Source: Corallococcus sp. EGB
GTDB taxonomy: Bacteria > Myxococcota > Myxococcia > Myxococcales > Myxococcaceae
Direction of reading: 5' to 3'
NCBI RefSeq assembly: GCF_019968905.1
Contig: NZ_CP079946.1
Location: 1,798,001 to 1,862,000, forward strand
Length of the DNA stretch: 64,000 nucleotides
Positions within the stretch are counted from its first letter, which is position 1. Every line of letters starts with the position of its first letter. The notes under the pieces are model-generated. The model worked only from the letters and a program-made list of their open reading frames with translations. It had not been told where the DNA came from and searched no databases. The position numbers were made by a program, and so were the translations under genes. Positions 37,877 through 45,025 of the stretch are shown in pieces.

Positions 37877-39148
37877 TCACGGAGCGCCGGGCGTGTGCTT
37901 CATCACGAGCGCCTCCAGCCGCTGGAGCGCCTTGTCCAGGGTCTCCCACGACGGGCCGAAGGACAGGCGCACGTAGTTGCGGAAGCGCGAGGCCCGCGCG
38001 CGGCGCTTGCCCGGGTTCACGTCGAAGAACTCGCCGGGCACGGTGATGACCTGGTGCTCCAGCGCGGCGCGGAAGAAGGCCATGCCGTCGTTGAGCGGCG
38101 CGGGCAGCCCGGACAGGTTGCCCCAGACGTAGAACGTCCCGTCCGGCGCCCGGTCCGTGCGGATGCCCAGCCGCTCCAGCCGCGAGTGGAACCGGTCCCT
38201 CTTCTCCCGGAACGTGTGGTGGATGGCGCGCGTCTCCGCCACCACCGTGTCCTCCTGGAGCAGCGGAATCGCCGCGCGCTGCAGGGGCCGGCTGCCGCCG
38301 CCGTCCAGGAAGCTGCCCGCGCTGGAGACCGTGTCGATGACCTGCCTGGGCCCCACCGTCCACGTCATGCGCCAGCCCGGGTAGCGCCAGTTCTTGGTGA
38401 GCCCGTCGAAGAGAATCACCGGGTCGCGGTTCACGTCCTCCACGTACCGCGCCGCGCTCTCCACCGGCAGCACGCCCGGGCGGCCCGTCCAGACGTAGTG
38501 CGAATAGAACTCGTCGATGAGCAGCGAGCACTCCAGCTCGCGCGCCACGCCCACCCACCGCGCCAGCTCGTCCCCCTGCACCAGCTTGCCGGTGGGGTTG
38601 CACGGGTTGGAGAAGAGCAGCGCGGACAGCCCGCGGCCCTGAACCTCCCGGCGCAGGTCCTCGTGCGTGAAGGCGTAGCCGCGCTCGCCCTCCAGCAGGA
38701 TGGGGATGGCGGTGAACGCCTTGAAGACGTCCAGCAGCTCTTCGTACGCGGTGTAGTCCGGCAGGAAGTGGCCCAGGTTCACGCTCCCCAGGCTCGCCGC
38801 GGCGCGGGTGAGGGCCGCGCGGCCACCGCCGGACAGGCAGACGTTCTCCGCGCTGTACTGGCTCGGCATCCCCTTGCGGTAGAGCCGGTTGTAGAGCCCC
38901 GCGATGGCCTCGCGCACCTCCCAGAGGCCCGCGACGGGCGCGTACTCCTGGTCCGCCATGTCCACCGTCACCGAGTGCACGCGCGGCGGGGCGCCTGGCA
39001 GGTCGCCCGTCTCCGGCTGACCCTGGCCCAGGTTGCACCAGTCCGGGTCGCCGGGACGGTAGCCGCGGCGCGAGGCCTCGGCGGTGACGAAGATGACGCC
39101 CGTGCGGGGCACGGTGCGAAACGCATGCAGGGGGACGCTGTCGCTCAC
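37877..39148 (-). CDS. PLP-dependent aminotransferase, class I/II
   Basis: A 423-residue fold-type I PLP enzyme. The substrate/cofactor loop FSNPCNPTGKLV is near residue 180, LLIDEFYSHYVW (Asp and Tyr contacting PLP) near 212, and the Schiff-base Lys lies in FDGLTKNWRYPGWR near 252. VCLSGGGRAALTRA near 103 is the phosphate-binding loop. Substrate specificity is not clear; it is close to aspartate/alanine-type aminotransferases and MalY-like enzymes. It is probably monocistronic, with convergent neighbours on the left and dps to the right 45 nt away. Confidence 0.88.
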   Translation of the reverse strand: MSDSVPLHAFRTVPRTGVIFVTAEASRRGYRPGDPDWCNLGQGQPETGDLPGAPPRVHSVTVDMADQEYAPVAGLWEVREAIAGLYNRLYRKGMPSQYSAENVCLSGGGRAALTRAAASLGSVNLGHFLPDYTAYEELLDVFKAFTAIPILLEGERGYAFTHEDLRREVQGRGLSALLFSNPCNPTGKLVQGDELARWVGVARELECSLLIDEFYSHYVWTGRPGVLPVESAARYVEDVNRDPVILFDGLTKNWRYPGWRMTWTVGPRQVIDTVSSAGSFLDGGGSRPLQRAAIPLLQEDTVVAETRAIHHTFREKRDRFHSRLERLGIRTDRAPDGTFYVWGNLSGLPAPLNDGMAFFRAALEHQVITVPGEFFDVNPGKRRARASRFRNYVRLSFGPSWETLDKALQRLEALVMKHTPGAP

Positions 39149-39193
39149 GCTGCCTACGCTAGCGCGCCCCCTGCTCCCGTGCAGCCTCCAGCA

Positions 39194-39676
39194 TCATCCT
39201 TCCAGGGAGGCGCGCAGGAACCAGGCGTGCTTCTCGAACTCGGTGATGATGCCCGTGAAGAGGTCCACCGTGTCCGTGTCCTGGTGCCCCTCCACCGCCT
39301 TGCGGCTGTCGCGCAGGCCGTTGAGGTACACCTCGATGCGCTCGGCCAGCAGCTTCACGTGCTCCAGGTCGCGCGAGGTCTCCTGGGGATAGTCCGGCAG
39401 GTGGCTGTGCTTGCCCACATGGCGGCTGGTGCCATAGGCGCGCCCGCCCAGCGTCACCGCGCGCTCCGCGATGGAGTCGTTGTGGTTGGCCAGGCTCACC
39501 GCGAAGGTCTCGAACAGCGGGTGCAGCGCGGCGAACTGCGGGCCCTTGATGTTCCAGTGGGCGACCTTGATCTGCGAGTGCAGGTCCAACCCATCCGCGA
39601 GCCGCTCGTTGAGGGTGGCGGCGATGGCGGTGCGGGCCTGCTCGGAGAGGGGACTCGGGCTCTTGTAGAGGGCCAT
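39194..39676 (-). CDS. dps: Dps family DNA-binding ferritin-like protein
   Basis: A 160-residue Dps protein, a dodecameric iron-storing cage that protects DNA from peroxide. The inter-subunit ferroxidase ligands are seen in KVAHWNIKGPQF near residue 38-50 and in LFETFAVSLANHNDSIAERAV near 54-75. The N-terminus lacks a long Lys tail. The ATG at 39676 has AAAGGAA about 12 nt upstream. It stands downstream of ahpCD but behind a strong intrinsic terminator, so it needs its own promoter, which must lie in the short stretch 39677-39718. Confidence 0.93.
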   Translation of the reverse strand: MALYKSPSPLSEQARTAIAATLNERLADGLDLHSQIKVAHWNIKGPQFAALHPLFETFAVSLANHNDSIAERAVTLGGRAYGTSRHVGKHSHLPDYPQETSRDLEHVKLLAERIEVYLNGLRDSRKAVEGHQDTDTVDLFTGIITEFEKHAWFLRASLEG

Positions 39677-39718
39677 GACGGACACGTTCCTTTCGGGTGA
39701 GGGGTGGGACGCCGGAAG

Positions 39719-39760
39719 CGAAAAGACAGCGCCCCCCGGTGTCTTCCACCGGAGGGCGCC
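39719..39760 (-). terminator. Rho-independent terminator of ahpCD
   Basis: On the minus strand, 13-base arms GCGCCCTCCGGTG and CACCGGGGGGCGC (one mismatch) close a GAAGA loop and are followed by TGTCTTTT. This is a textbook intrinsic terminator placed between the ahpD stop (39791) and the dps start (39676). Confidence 0.88.
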
Positions 39761-39790
39761 GCTCACCGCATGGAGATAACGACGAGGGGA

Positions 39791-40318
39791 CTAGGACTCC
39801 AGCCCAACCGCCGCCGCGTGGATGACGCTCGCGATGCGGACCGCATCGTGCACGTGCTCCTCGGAGAGGCCGCCTTCCAGCACGACCTTCTCATGCGACT
39901 GGATGCACATCTCGCAGCCGTTGATGGCGCTGACCGCGAGGCAGACCAGCTCGAAGTCCACCTTGTTGGTCAGCACCTGGGCCAGCCGGTTCATCCGCAG
40001 CCCGGCCCGCTTGGTCGCGTACGACTCCTTCCCGACCATGTGACGGAATCGGTAGAAGACGTTGTTCATCGCCATCAGCGAGGCCGCCGCGCGCGCGTCC
40101 TCGATGACCGGCGTGGCCTTGTCACCCAGTGCCTGCTTCGCCTCGTTGAGCATGGCCTCCTTCAGCCGCTCGTTCCGGGCGGCGAAGGCGCACGCGACAG
40201 CCGTCCCCCAGCGCTGCTCGGGGGTGAGGCTGCCCCCCTCCAGGACCGCGGAGAGGTTGAGGCGGGTGTCCTTGTGGGCGTCCGCGAGCTCGCTGCGGAC
40301 GACTTCGAGCGAAGCCAT
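39791..40318 (-). CDS. ahpD: Alkyl hydroperoxidase AhpD
   Basis: A 175-residue AhpD-like protein. The redox site is AINGCEMCIQSHE with Cys135 and Cys138 (CxxC) and His142. The helical fold and length match AhpD, which reduces oxidised AhpC using lipoamide/dihydrolipoamide-linked electrons in mycobacteria. It begins 6 nt after the ahpC stop, so the two genes form one transcript with a sigma-54 promoter upstream of ahpC. No ahpF is nearby, consistent with AhpD being the reductant of AhpC. Confidence 0.93.
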   Translation of the reverse strand: MASLEVVRSELADAHKDTRLNLSAVLEGGSLTPEQRWGTAVACAFAARNERLKEAMLNEAKQALGDKATPVIEDARAAASLMAMNNVFYRFRHMVGKESYATKRAGLRMNRLAQVLTNKVDFELVCLAVSAINGCEMCIQSHEKVVLEGGLSEEHVHDAVRIASVIHAAAVGLES

Positions 40319-40324
40319 GAGTGC

Positions 40325-40879
40325 TTACCCCGCCTTCTGCAGCTTGGAGGTGAGGGTCTCCTCACCCTTCTGCCAGTTGCACGGGCACAGCTCGTCCGTC
40401 TGGAGCGCGTCCAGCGTGCGGACGGTCTCCTTGACGTTGCGGCCCACGGACAGGTCGTTCACGGACACGTGGCGGATGATGCCCTCGGGGTCCGCGATGA
40501 ACGTGGCGCGCAGGGCCACGCCCTCCTCCTTGTGCAGGATGCCCAGCGCGCTGGACAGCTCGCGCTTGATGTCCGCCAGCATGGGGAAGGGCAGGTTCTT
40601 CAGATCCGGGTGGTGCGTGCGCCACGCGTGGTGCACGAACTCGCTGTCGGTGGACAGGCCCAGCACCTGCGCGTCGCGGTCCTGGAAGTCCTTGTTGTGC
40701 TTGCCGAACTCCGCGATCTCCGTCGGGCAGATGAACGTGAAGTCCTTCGGCCACGCGAACAGGACGATCCACTTGCCCTTGTACGTGTCGTTGGAGATGT
40801 CCTGGAACTCCTTGTTCTTCTCCAGGCTCACGGTGCCCTTCAGCTTGAAGTTCGGAAGCTTGTCGCCAACGGTCAGCAT
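40325..40879 (-). CDS. ahpC: Alkyl hydroperoxide reductase AhpC (2-Cys peroxiredoxin)
   Basis: A 184-residue peroxiredoxin. The peroxidatic Cys51 sits in FTFICPTEIAEF and the resolving Cys is in DELCPCNWQKG (Cys165, with Cys167 also present). The adjacent ahpD supports the AhpC/AhpD pair of actinobacterial type, which reduces H2O2, organic peroxides and peroxynitrite. AAGGAGT precedes the ATG at 40879 by 8 nt. A near-consensus sigma-54 promoter lies 74-90 nt upstream of the start codon, with inverted repeats further upstream and a divergent sigma-54 activator gene. Confidence 0.95.
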   Translation of the reverse strand: MLTVGDKLPNFKLKGTVSLEKNKEFQDISNDTYKGKWIVLFAWPKDFTFICPTEIAEFGKHNKDFQDRDAQVLGLSTDSEFVHHAWRTHHPDLKNLPFPMLADIKRELSSALGILHKEEGVALRATFIADPEGIIRHVSVNDLSVGRNVKETVRTLDALQTDELCPCNWQKGEETLTSKLQKAG

Positions 40880-40952
40880 GGGATTCGACTCCTTGGGAAT
40901 GGGGGCGGGCCACCGTGGTCCACCCCAGAGGTTATGAGTTGCTGCGGGGTAA

Positions 40953-40969
40953 AGCAGCCACCGTGCCAA
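40953..40969 (-). promoter_or_regulatory. Sigma-54 (-24/-12) promoter of ahpCD
   Basis: On the minus strand the sequence TTGGCACGGTGGCTGCT matches the consensus YTGGCACG-N4-TTGCW at all positions except T to C in the first base of the -12 element. The five bases upstream (AGCAT) and downstream TTA also fit the extended consensus. It points at ahpC, whose start codon is about 60 nt past the expected start site. Confidence 0.8.
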
Positions 40970-40989
40970 TGCTTCAGCTGTTGTGATTC

Positions 40990-41011
40990 CAGGAGGTTAC
41001 GACTCCTCCTG
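40990..41011. promoter_or_regulatory. Inverted repeat between ahpC and sigma-54 activator
   Basis: Seven-base arms CAGGAGG and CCTCCTG separated by 8 nt, lying about 20 nt upstream of the -24 element of the ahpC promoter. It could bind a regulator or fold in RNA; function is inferred only from position. Confidence 0.4.
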
Positions 41012-41018
41012 TGAAGCG

Positions 41019-41034
41019 CACCGACGGGTCGGTG
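41019..41034. promoter_or_regulatory. Candidate upstream activator site for sigma-54 regulator
   Basis: The perfect palindrome CACCGAC-GG-GTCGGTG is centred about 85 nt upstream of the expected ahpC start site, the normal place for an enhancer-type site. Related half-sites TCGGTG occur at 41061-41066 and 41085-41090, and TCGGTA at 41102-41107, up to the activator start codon. Multiple sites could serve both ahpC activation and autoregulation. Confidence 0.55.
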
Positions 41035-41111
41035 ACGCCGGGCTGGTGCATAACGAAATCTCGGTGCCTTTCGCCACTGCAATTTCGGTGGGCCGCTATT
41101 ATCGGTAACAC

Positions 41112-42710
41112 ATGCCGGATGAACTGATGGGGCGCCACCCGGAAGTGACGCAGGATGCTCGGGAGCTGGTCGAGCTGGCAACCGCCGAAGAGGGTGTGGG
41201 GGAGCTGCTTCGTCGGGGACTGGACTGGGTGTCGCGCGTGGTGCCCTTCGACCTGGCCACGCTGTTCCTCCTCAAGGAGGGGCGGCTGGAGGCGGTGGCG
41301 GCGCGTGGACCGCTCGCCAATCAGGCCGTGCGCAAGCACTCGCTGCGGCTGTCGGACTTCCCTTCCTTGAAGCAGGCGCTGGAGACGCGGCGCGCGCGGG
41401 CCTTCACGGAGGAGGACCACTCGCACGGGGACGGAGATCCGTTCGACGGCGTGCTGGACCTGCCCGCGGGACACGCGTGCATGGTGGTGCCCCTGTGCGC
41501 GGGGGAGCGCTGCTACGGCGTGCTGACCCTGGACCGGGCGCAGTGTGAAACGTACGCCCAGCCGGTGGTGGACCTGGTGGAGGTGTACGGCCAGATGCTG
41601 GCGACGGCGCTCCAGGGCGCGGAGCAGCGCGCGGTGATGGAGCGGCTGCACCGCCAGGACCACGAGCACGCGAAGCTCCTGGAGTCGGAGCTGGGCGGGG
41701 ACTCGGAGGGCATCCTGGAGACCTCCTTGAGTCCGGTGATGCGCGACCTGGCCCGCCGCGCGCGGCAGGTGGCGGAGACGGACACGCCCGTTCTGATTAC
41801 CGGCGAGACGGGCACGGGCAAGGAGCGGCTGGCGCGGGCCATCCACCGCTGGAGCGCGCGGGCGGATCAGCCGTTCGTGTCGCTCAACTGCGCGGCGATC
41901 CCCGCGGGCCTGCTGGAGAGCGAGCTGTTCGGCCACGTGAAGGGGGCCTTCACCGGCGCGAACCGCGACCGCGCGGGCCGCTTCCAGATGGCGCACGGGG
42001 GCACGCTGCTGCTGGATGAGATTGGCGAACTGCCGGTGGAGCTGCAGGCGAAGCTCTTGCGCGCGCTCCAGGAGAAGGCGTTCGAGCCGGTGGGCAGCGA
42101 CAAGACGGTGCGGGCGGACGTGCGCATCCTCGCGGCGACGCACGTGGATCTGCACCAGGCCATTGCCCAGAAGCGCTTTCGCGAGGACCTGTTCTACCGC
42201 CTGAGCGTCTTCCCGCTGCGGCTGCCGCCCCTGCGCGAGCGGCGCGAGGACCTGCCGCAGCTCACCGTGTTCCTCCTGGAGGAGCAGGCGAAGCGCACGG
42301 GGCGGCGGGGCATGCGGGTGACGGCGTCAGGCCTGGCGCGGCTGGCGGCGTACGACTGGCCGGGCAACCTTCGCGAGCTGGCGAACGCGCTGGAGCGGGC
42401 CACCATCCTCACGCGAGGCCAGGAGCTGACGGCGCAGTCCTTCGACCTGCCGGGGGGCGAGCGCGTGCGGGAGGTGTCCGCGGCGGTGGAGGGGTCCCCG
42501 GAGCCGATGAAGCCCGGAGCGAAGGTGCCCACGCTGGCGGCGGTGCAGCGCGAGCACATCCTGCGGGTGCTCGCTCTCACCCGGGGCCGCGTCTACGGCG
42601 AGGGCGGCGCGGCGGCGCTCCTGGGGCTCAAGCCGTCCACGCTTCAGAGCCGGATGAAGAAGCTGGGCATCGCGCGGCTGGAGGGCTTCACGGCCGCCGA
42701 GGACGCGTGA
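41112..42710 (+). CDS. GAF-AAA-Fis sigma-54-dependent transcriptional activator
   Basis: A 532-residue enhancer-binding protein of NorR-like layout. The N-terminal GAF domain covers residues about 15-170 and the AAA+ core about 205-435, with Walker A GETGTGKE near 230, the sigma-54 contact loop GAFTGA near 279 and Walker [14 protein letters not shown] near 298. A C-terminal Fis-type helix-turn-helix spans about 480-525 ([23 protein letters not shown]). A GAF input suggests small-molecule or oxidant sensing rather than phosphorylation. It is divergent from ahpCD, whose promoter is sigma-54 type, making ahpCD the obvious target. Confidence 0.92.
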   Translation: MPDELMGRHPEVTQDARELVELATAEEGVGELLRRGLDWVSRVVPFDLATLFLLKEGRLEAVAARGPLANQAVRKHSLRLSDFPSLKQALETRRARAFTEEDHSHGDGDPFDGVLDLPAGHACMVVPLCAGERCYGVLTLDRAQCETYAQPVVDLVEVYGQMLATALQGAEQRAVMERLHRQDHEHAKLLESELGGDSEGILETSLSPVMRDLARRARQVAETDTPVLITGETGTGKERLARAIHRWSARADQPFVSLNCAAIPAGLLESELFGHVKGAFTGANRDRAGRFQMAHGGTLLLDEIGELPVELQAKLLRALQEKAFEPVGSDKTVRADVRILAATHVDLHQAIAQKRFREDLFYRLSVFPLRLPPLRERREDLPQLTVFLLEEQAKRTGRRGMRVTASGLARLAAYDWPGNLRELANALERATILTRGQELTAQSFDLPGGERVREVSAAVEGSPEPMKPGAKVPTLAAVQREHILRVLALTRGRVYGEGGAAALLGLKPSTLQSRMKKLGIARLEGFTAAEDA

Positions 42711-42749
42711 CGCACGGCGCGGCTGTGTCACCCGCGCACCTCTCCGGCA

Positions 42750-43340
42750 TCAGTGCCAGCGGCTGTCCTCGCGGGCCTCGCGGCGGTCCTCGCGCATCTC
42801 CTGGCGGTTCTGCGCCGTCTCCTCGCGGGCGAGCTGGACCAGGTCGGCGATGAGCATGCGCTTGCGCGTGAGGCTCCCGCTGTCCATGTGGCCGTAGAGG
42901 CCGTTGAGCTCCTGGGCGATGGAGCGCGTCTGCCGCAGGGCGCGGGACTCCTGGCGCACGTCGCGCACGTCGTCGCGGTGGTCCTTGCGGTCGTCGTAGC
43001 GGTAGCCGTCGCGGCGCACCTCGTGGGCGCTGGCGCGCGCTTCCTGCTTGTCCTGGGCCAGCTCGCGGCGGGACTCGTTCAGCTCGGACGCCACGTAGCC
43101 GCGCAGGTCCTGCTCCACCTGGAGCAGGTCGCGGCGGGCGCCGCGGCCCCGGGCGGAGTCGTAGCGGGCGAGCAGTGACTCGACCTGGCGCAGGTCTTGA
43201 TAGTCATCCCGGGCCTCGCGCGCGTCCTGCCGCAGCTCCTGCCGGTCATGGGCCTGCTCCACGGGGTTGCCGTGGGGTCCGCCTGCGTGAGCCAGGGCCG
43301 GGAGGGACAGCGCCATCGTTGCCAGCAGCCACTTCGACAT
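42750..43340 (-). CDS. Exported highly charged helical protein
   Basis: A 196-residue protein with signal peptide MSKWLLATMALSLPALAHA. The mature part is almost entirely charged and helical, dominated by Arg/Asp/Glu/Gln heptad-like segments (DRQELRQDAREARDDYQDLR, REETAQNRQEMREDRREARE), so a periplasmic coiled coil is likely. The family is unknown; it recalls CpxP/Spy-like charged periplasmic proteins only in general character. AGGAG precedes the ATG at 43340. It is convergent with the sigma-54 activator. Confidence 0.78.
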   Translation of the reverse strand: MSKWLLATMALSLPALAHAGGPHGNPVEQAHDRQELRQDAREARDDYQDLRQVESLLARYDSARGRGARRDLLQVEQDLRGYVASELNESRRELAQDKQEARASAHEVRRDGYRYDDRKDHRDDVRDVRQESRALRQTRSIAQELNGLYGHMDSGSLTRKRMLIADLVQLAREETAQNRQEMREDRREAREDSRWH

Positions 43341-43431
43341 GGGGCTCCTTCAAGTGCGTCGGATGTCAGGATGGACGCAGCGGGCCGCCGCGAATTCACG
43401 GCGACGGGGCTCTCCTCAGGGAGCGCGGGCC

Positions 43432-43852
43432 CTACGCCACGGCGGGTGCGGCCGGGCGTGGACGGGAGGGGGCCACGGGGTCGTGCGCCTCCTTGCCGAA
43501 GGGCTGGTCGAAGAGGTGCGGATCCGACTGGCGCGAAAGGCGTCCTTGATCAGCGGCTTGTCGGAGGGGAAGCCGTCCAGGATGTCGCCCCGGATGGTCT
43601 CCACGAAGCGGGCGAACTCGTGGCCGAACTCGTCGCCGTCGCCAATGGCCTTGCTGACGTTGTCGAGCGTGTCCGCGCCGGCCCTGGCGATGTCGCGGTG
43701 GGCATGGCGGGCAGGCCCAGCTTGCGCAGCGGGTCGTCCACCTTAGACAGGGCCTCGCCGCCGCCGCCCTTGAGGACGTCCACGAAGGGCTTGGGCATGT
43801 CCTCCTGGCGGATGCTCACGCCGGACTGCTTCGAGGCCCACGTGGGAGTCAT
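43432..43852 (-). pseudogene. Small hypothetical protein with two apparent frameshifts
   Basis: The ATG at 43852 overlaps the pxpC stop by 4 nt and opens MTPTWASKQSGVSIRQED. The frame degenerates after KLGLPAMP. A coding-like continuation (HRDIARAGADTLDNVSKAIG, then GDEFGHEFARFVETIRGDIL) is in a second frame, and QSDPHLFDQPFGKEAHDP to the TAG at 43432 is in a third. Adding one base in the GGG at 43709-43711 and one in the AAA at 43536-43538 (plus-strand sense) would restore a single protein of about 140 residues. No family is recognised. Either it is a decaying gene or the homopolymers are miscalled. Confidence 0.65.
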
Positions 43853-44775
43853 GCCCCCCGTATCGGCCGGGTGGGGGCCGGAGGTGCCCCGGTTGGCCGG
43901 GCGGGGTGGTTCTTCCAGGCGTCGCGGGCGACCTCCAGGGGCACGGCCTGGAACCGCACCGGGGCGCCCGGGCGGCGAGCCCCCAGGCGGCCCCAGTCCG
44001 CGCGGATGACGGCGGCGATGAGCGGATAGCCGCCGGTGGTGGGGTGGTCCGGGCCCAGCACGATGGGCGTGCCGGAGAGGGTGACCTGGATGGCGCCGCG
44101 CACCATGGGCCGTGACGTCCCCGTGCCCTCGTCGCCGTGGGGCACGTGAGGTCCGTCCAGCCGCTGTCCCACGCGGTCGCTGGAGGGCGACACGGTGAAG
44201 GTGCCGCCCAGGAGGAGCGCCACGGCCGCGTCGTTGAAGTGGGACGCATCCGGGCCCAGGAGTACGCGCAGCGGGGCGGCCGGGTCCAGGGCTTGCGTGA
44301 GACGCGACAGGTCGGCTTCGGAGGGGGCGGTGCCCGGCGAAGTGGGAGACCCCAGCGGGAGCGTGTCCCCGGTGCGCAGGGGCCGGCCCTCCCAGCCGCC
44401 GAGGCGGGCCACCCACAGCGTGCCCTGGCCTCCGAGGACTTCGGGGACCGCGAGCGCGCCGTCCACGGCCACGTAGCGCACGGCGTACCGGCTGGGCGCG
44501 GGCACCGTGAGAATGGCTCCGTCCGAGAGGAGGGTCGGGGCCTCGCCATCCAGCGACACGCGCACGTGGCGGCCTCGGGCGCGCAGCTCCAGCCGTCCAA
44601 AGGCTTCCAGCGCCGCCGCGCCGGGCGCATTGCCCACCGCGCGGTTCGCCGCGCTCAGCAGCTCCGGCACCCACGCTCCGCCGGGCGGCACGCCGTGATG
44701 CATGACGCCGGGACGTCCCTGGTCCTGCACGGTCGCGGGCGCGCCCAGGCCGACGATTTCGATCCACGCGCTCAT
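43849..44775 (-). CDS. pxpC: 5-oxoprolinase subunit C (biotin-dependent carboxyltransferase family)
   Basis: A 308-residue PxpC/KipA-type protein. The N-terminal GAPATVQDQGRPGVMHHGVP (conserved TVQDxGRxG) and the later GTGTSRPMVRGAIQV and IVLGPDHPTTGGYPLIA are family signatures. With PxpA and PxpB it forms the ATP-dependent 5-oxoprolinase that opens pyroglutamate to glutamate. The fused pxpA-pxpB gene lies upstream on the same strand, separated by 250 nt that contain three strong palindromes. The C-terminus is Pro-rich and longer than usual. Confidence 0.9.
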   Translation of the reverse strand: MSAWIEIVGLGAPATVQDQGRPGVMHHGVPPGGAWVPELLSAANRAVGNAPGAAALEAFGRLELRARGRHVRVSLDGEAPTLLSDGAILTVPAPSRYAVRYVAVDGALAVPEVLGGQGTLWVARLGGWEGRPLRTGDTLPLGSPTSPGTAPSEADLSRLTQALDPAAPLRVLLGPDASHFNDAAVALLLGGTFTVSPSSDRVGQRLDGPHVPHGDEGTGTSRPMVRGAIQVTLSGTPIVLGPDHPTTGGYPLIAAVIRADWGRLGARRPGAPVRFQAVPLEVARDAWKNHPARPTGAPPAPTRPIRGA

Positions 44776-44883
44776 GCCTTTTCACCCCGCGAGGTCAGGT
44801 CCAGGTCTCGGGACATGGCTGCTGTCCCCGAGGATGAGAAGGTGAGAGTTCTGGGAGGCTCCCCGGCGGCGGCACCCCGCAAG

Positions 44884-44908
44884 AACCTGTCCGACAGTCG
44901 GACAGGTT
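44884..44908. repeat. Palindrome copy A, pxpAB-pxpC gap
   Basis: A perfect 25-nt palindrome: arms AACCTGTCCGAC and GTCGGACAGGTT around a single A. A second near-identical copy lies 92 nt away (44977-44999). It could be a dimeric regulator site, an RNA hairpin or a mobile intergenic repeat. Confidence 0.85.
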
Positions 44909-44912
44909 CCGA

Positions 44913-44942
44913 AGGACGAGGGCCCACCTGGGCTCTCGTCCT
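44913..44942. repeat. Hairpin between the two palindromes
   Basis: Arms AGGACGAG and CTCGTCCT, extended inward by GCCC/GGGC after one mismatch, with an ACCT loop. It lies between palindrome copies A and B and has no T-tract on either strand. Confidence 0.7.
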
Positions 44943-44976
44943 GGATGAGGGGCCCCCTTGCGACCGTGCCGCGGAG

Positions 44977-44999
44977 ACCTGTCCGACTGTCGGACAGGT
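44977..44999. repeat. Palindrome copy B, pxpAB-pxpC gap
   Basis: A perfect 23-nt palindrome with arms ACCTGTCCGAC and GTCGGACAGGT around a single T. It is identical to copy A except for the central base and outermost pair, and lies 27 nt downstream of the pxpAB stop on the minus strand. Confidence 0.85.
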
Positions 45000-45025
45000 T
45001 TGAGACGGAGTCGGCCGGAAGGCCC

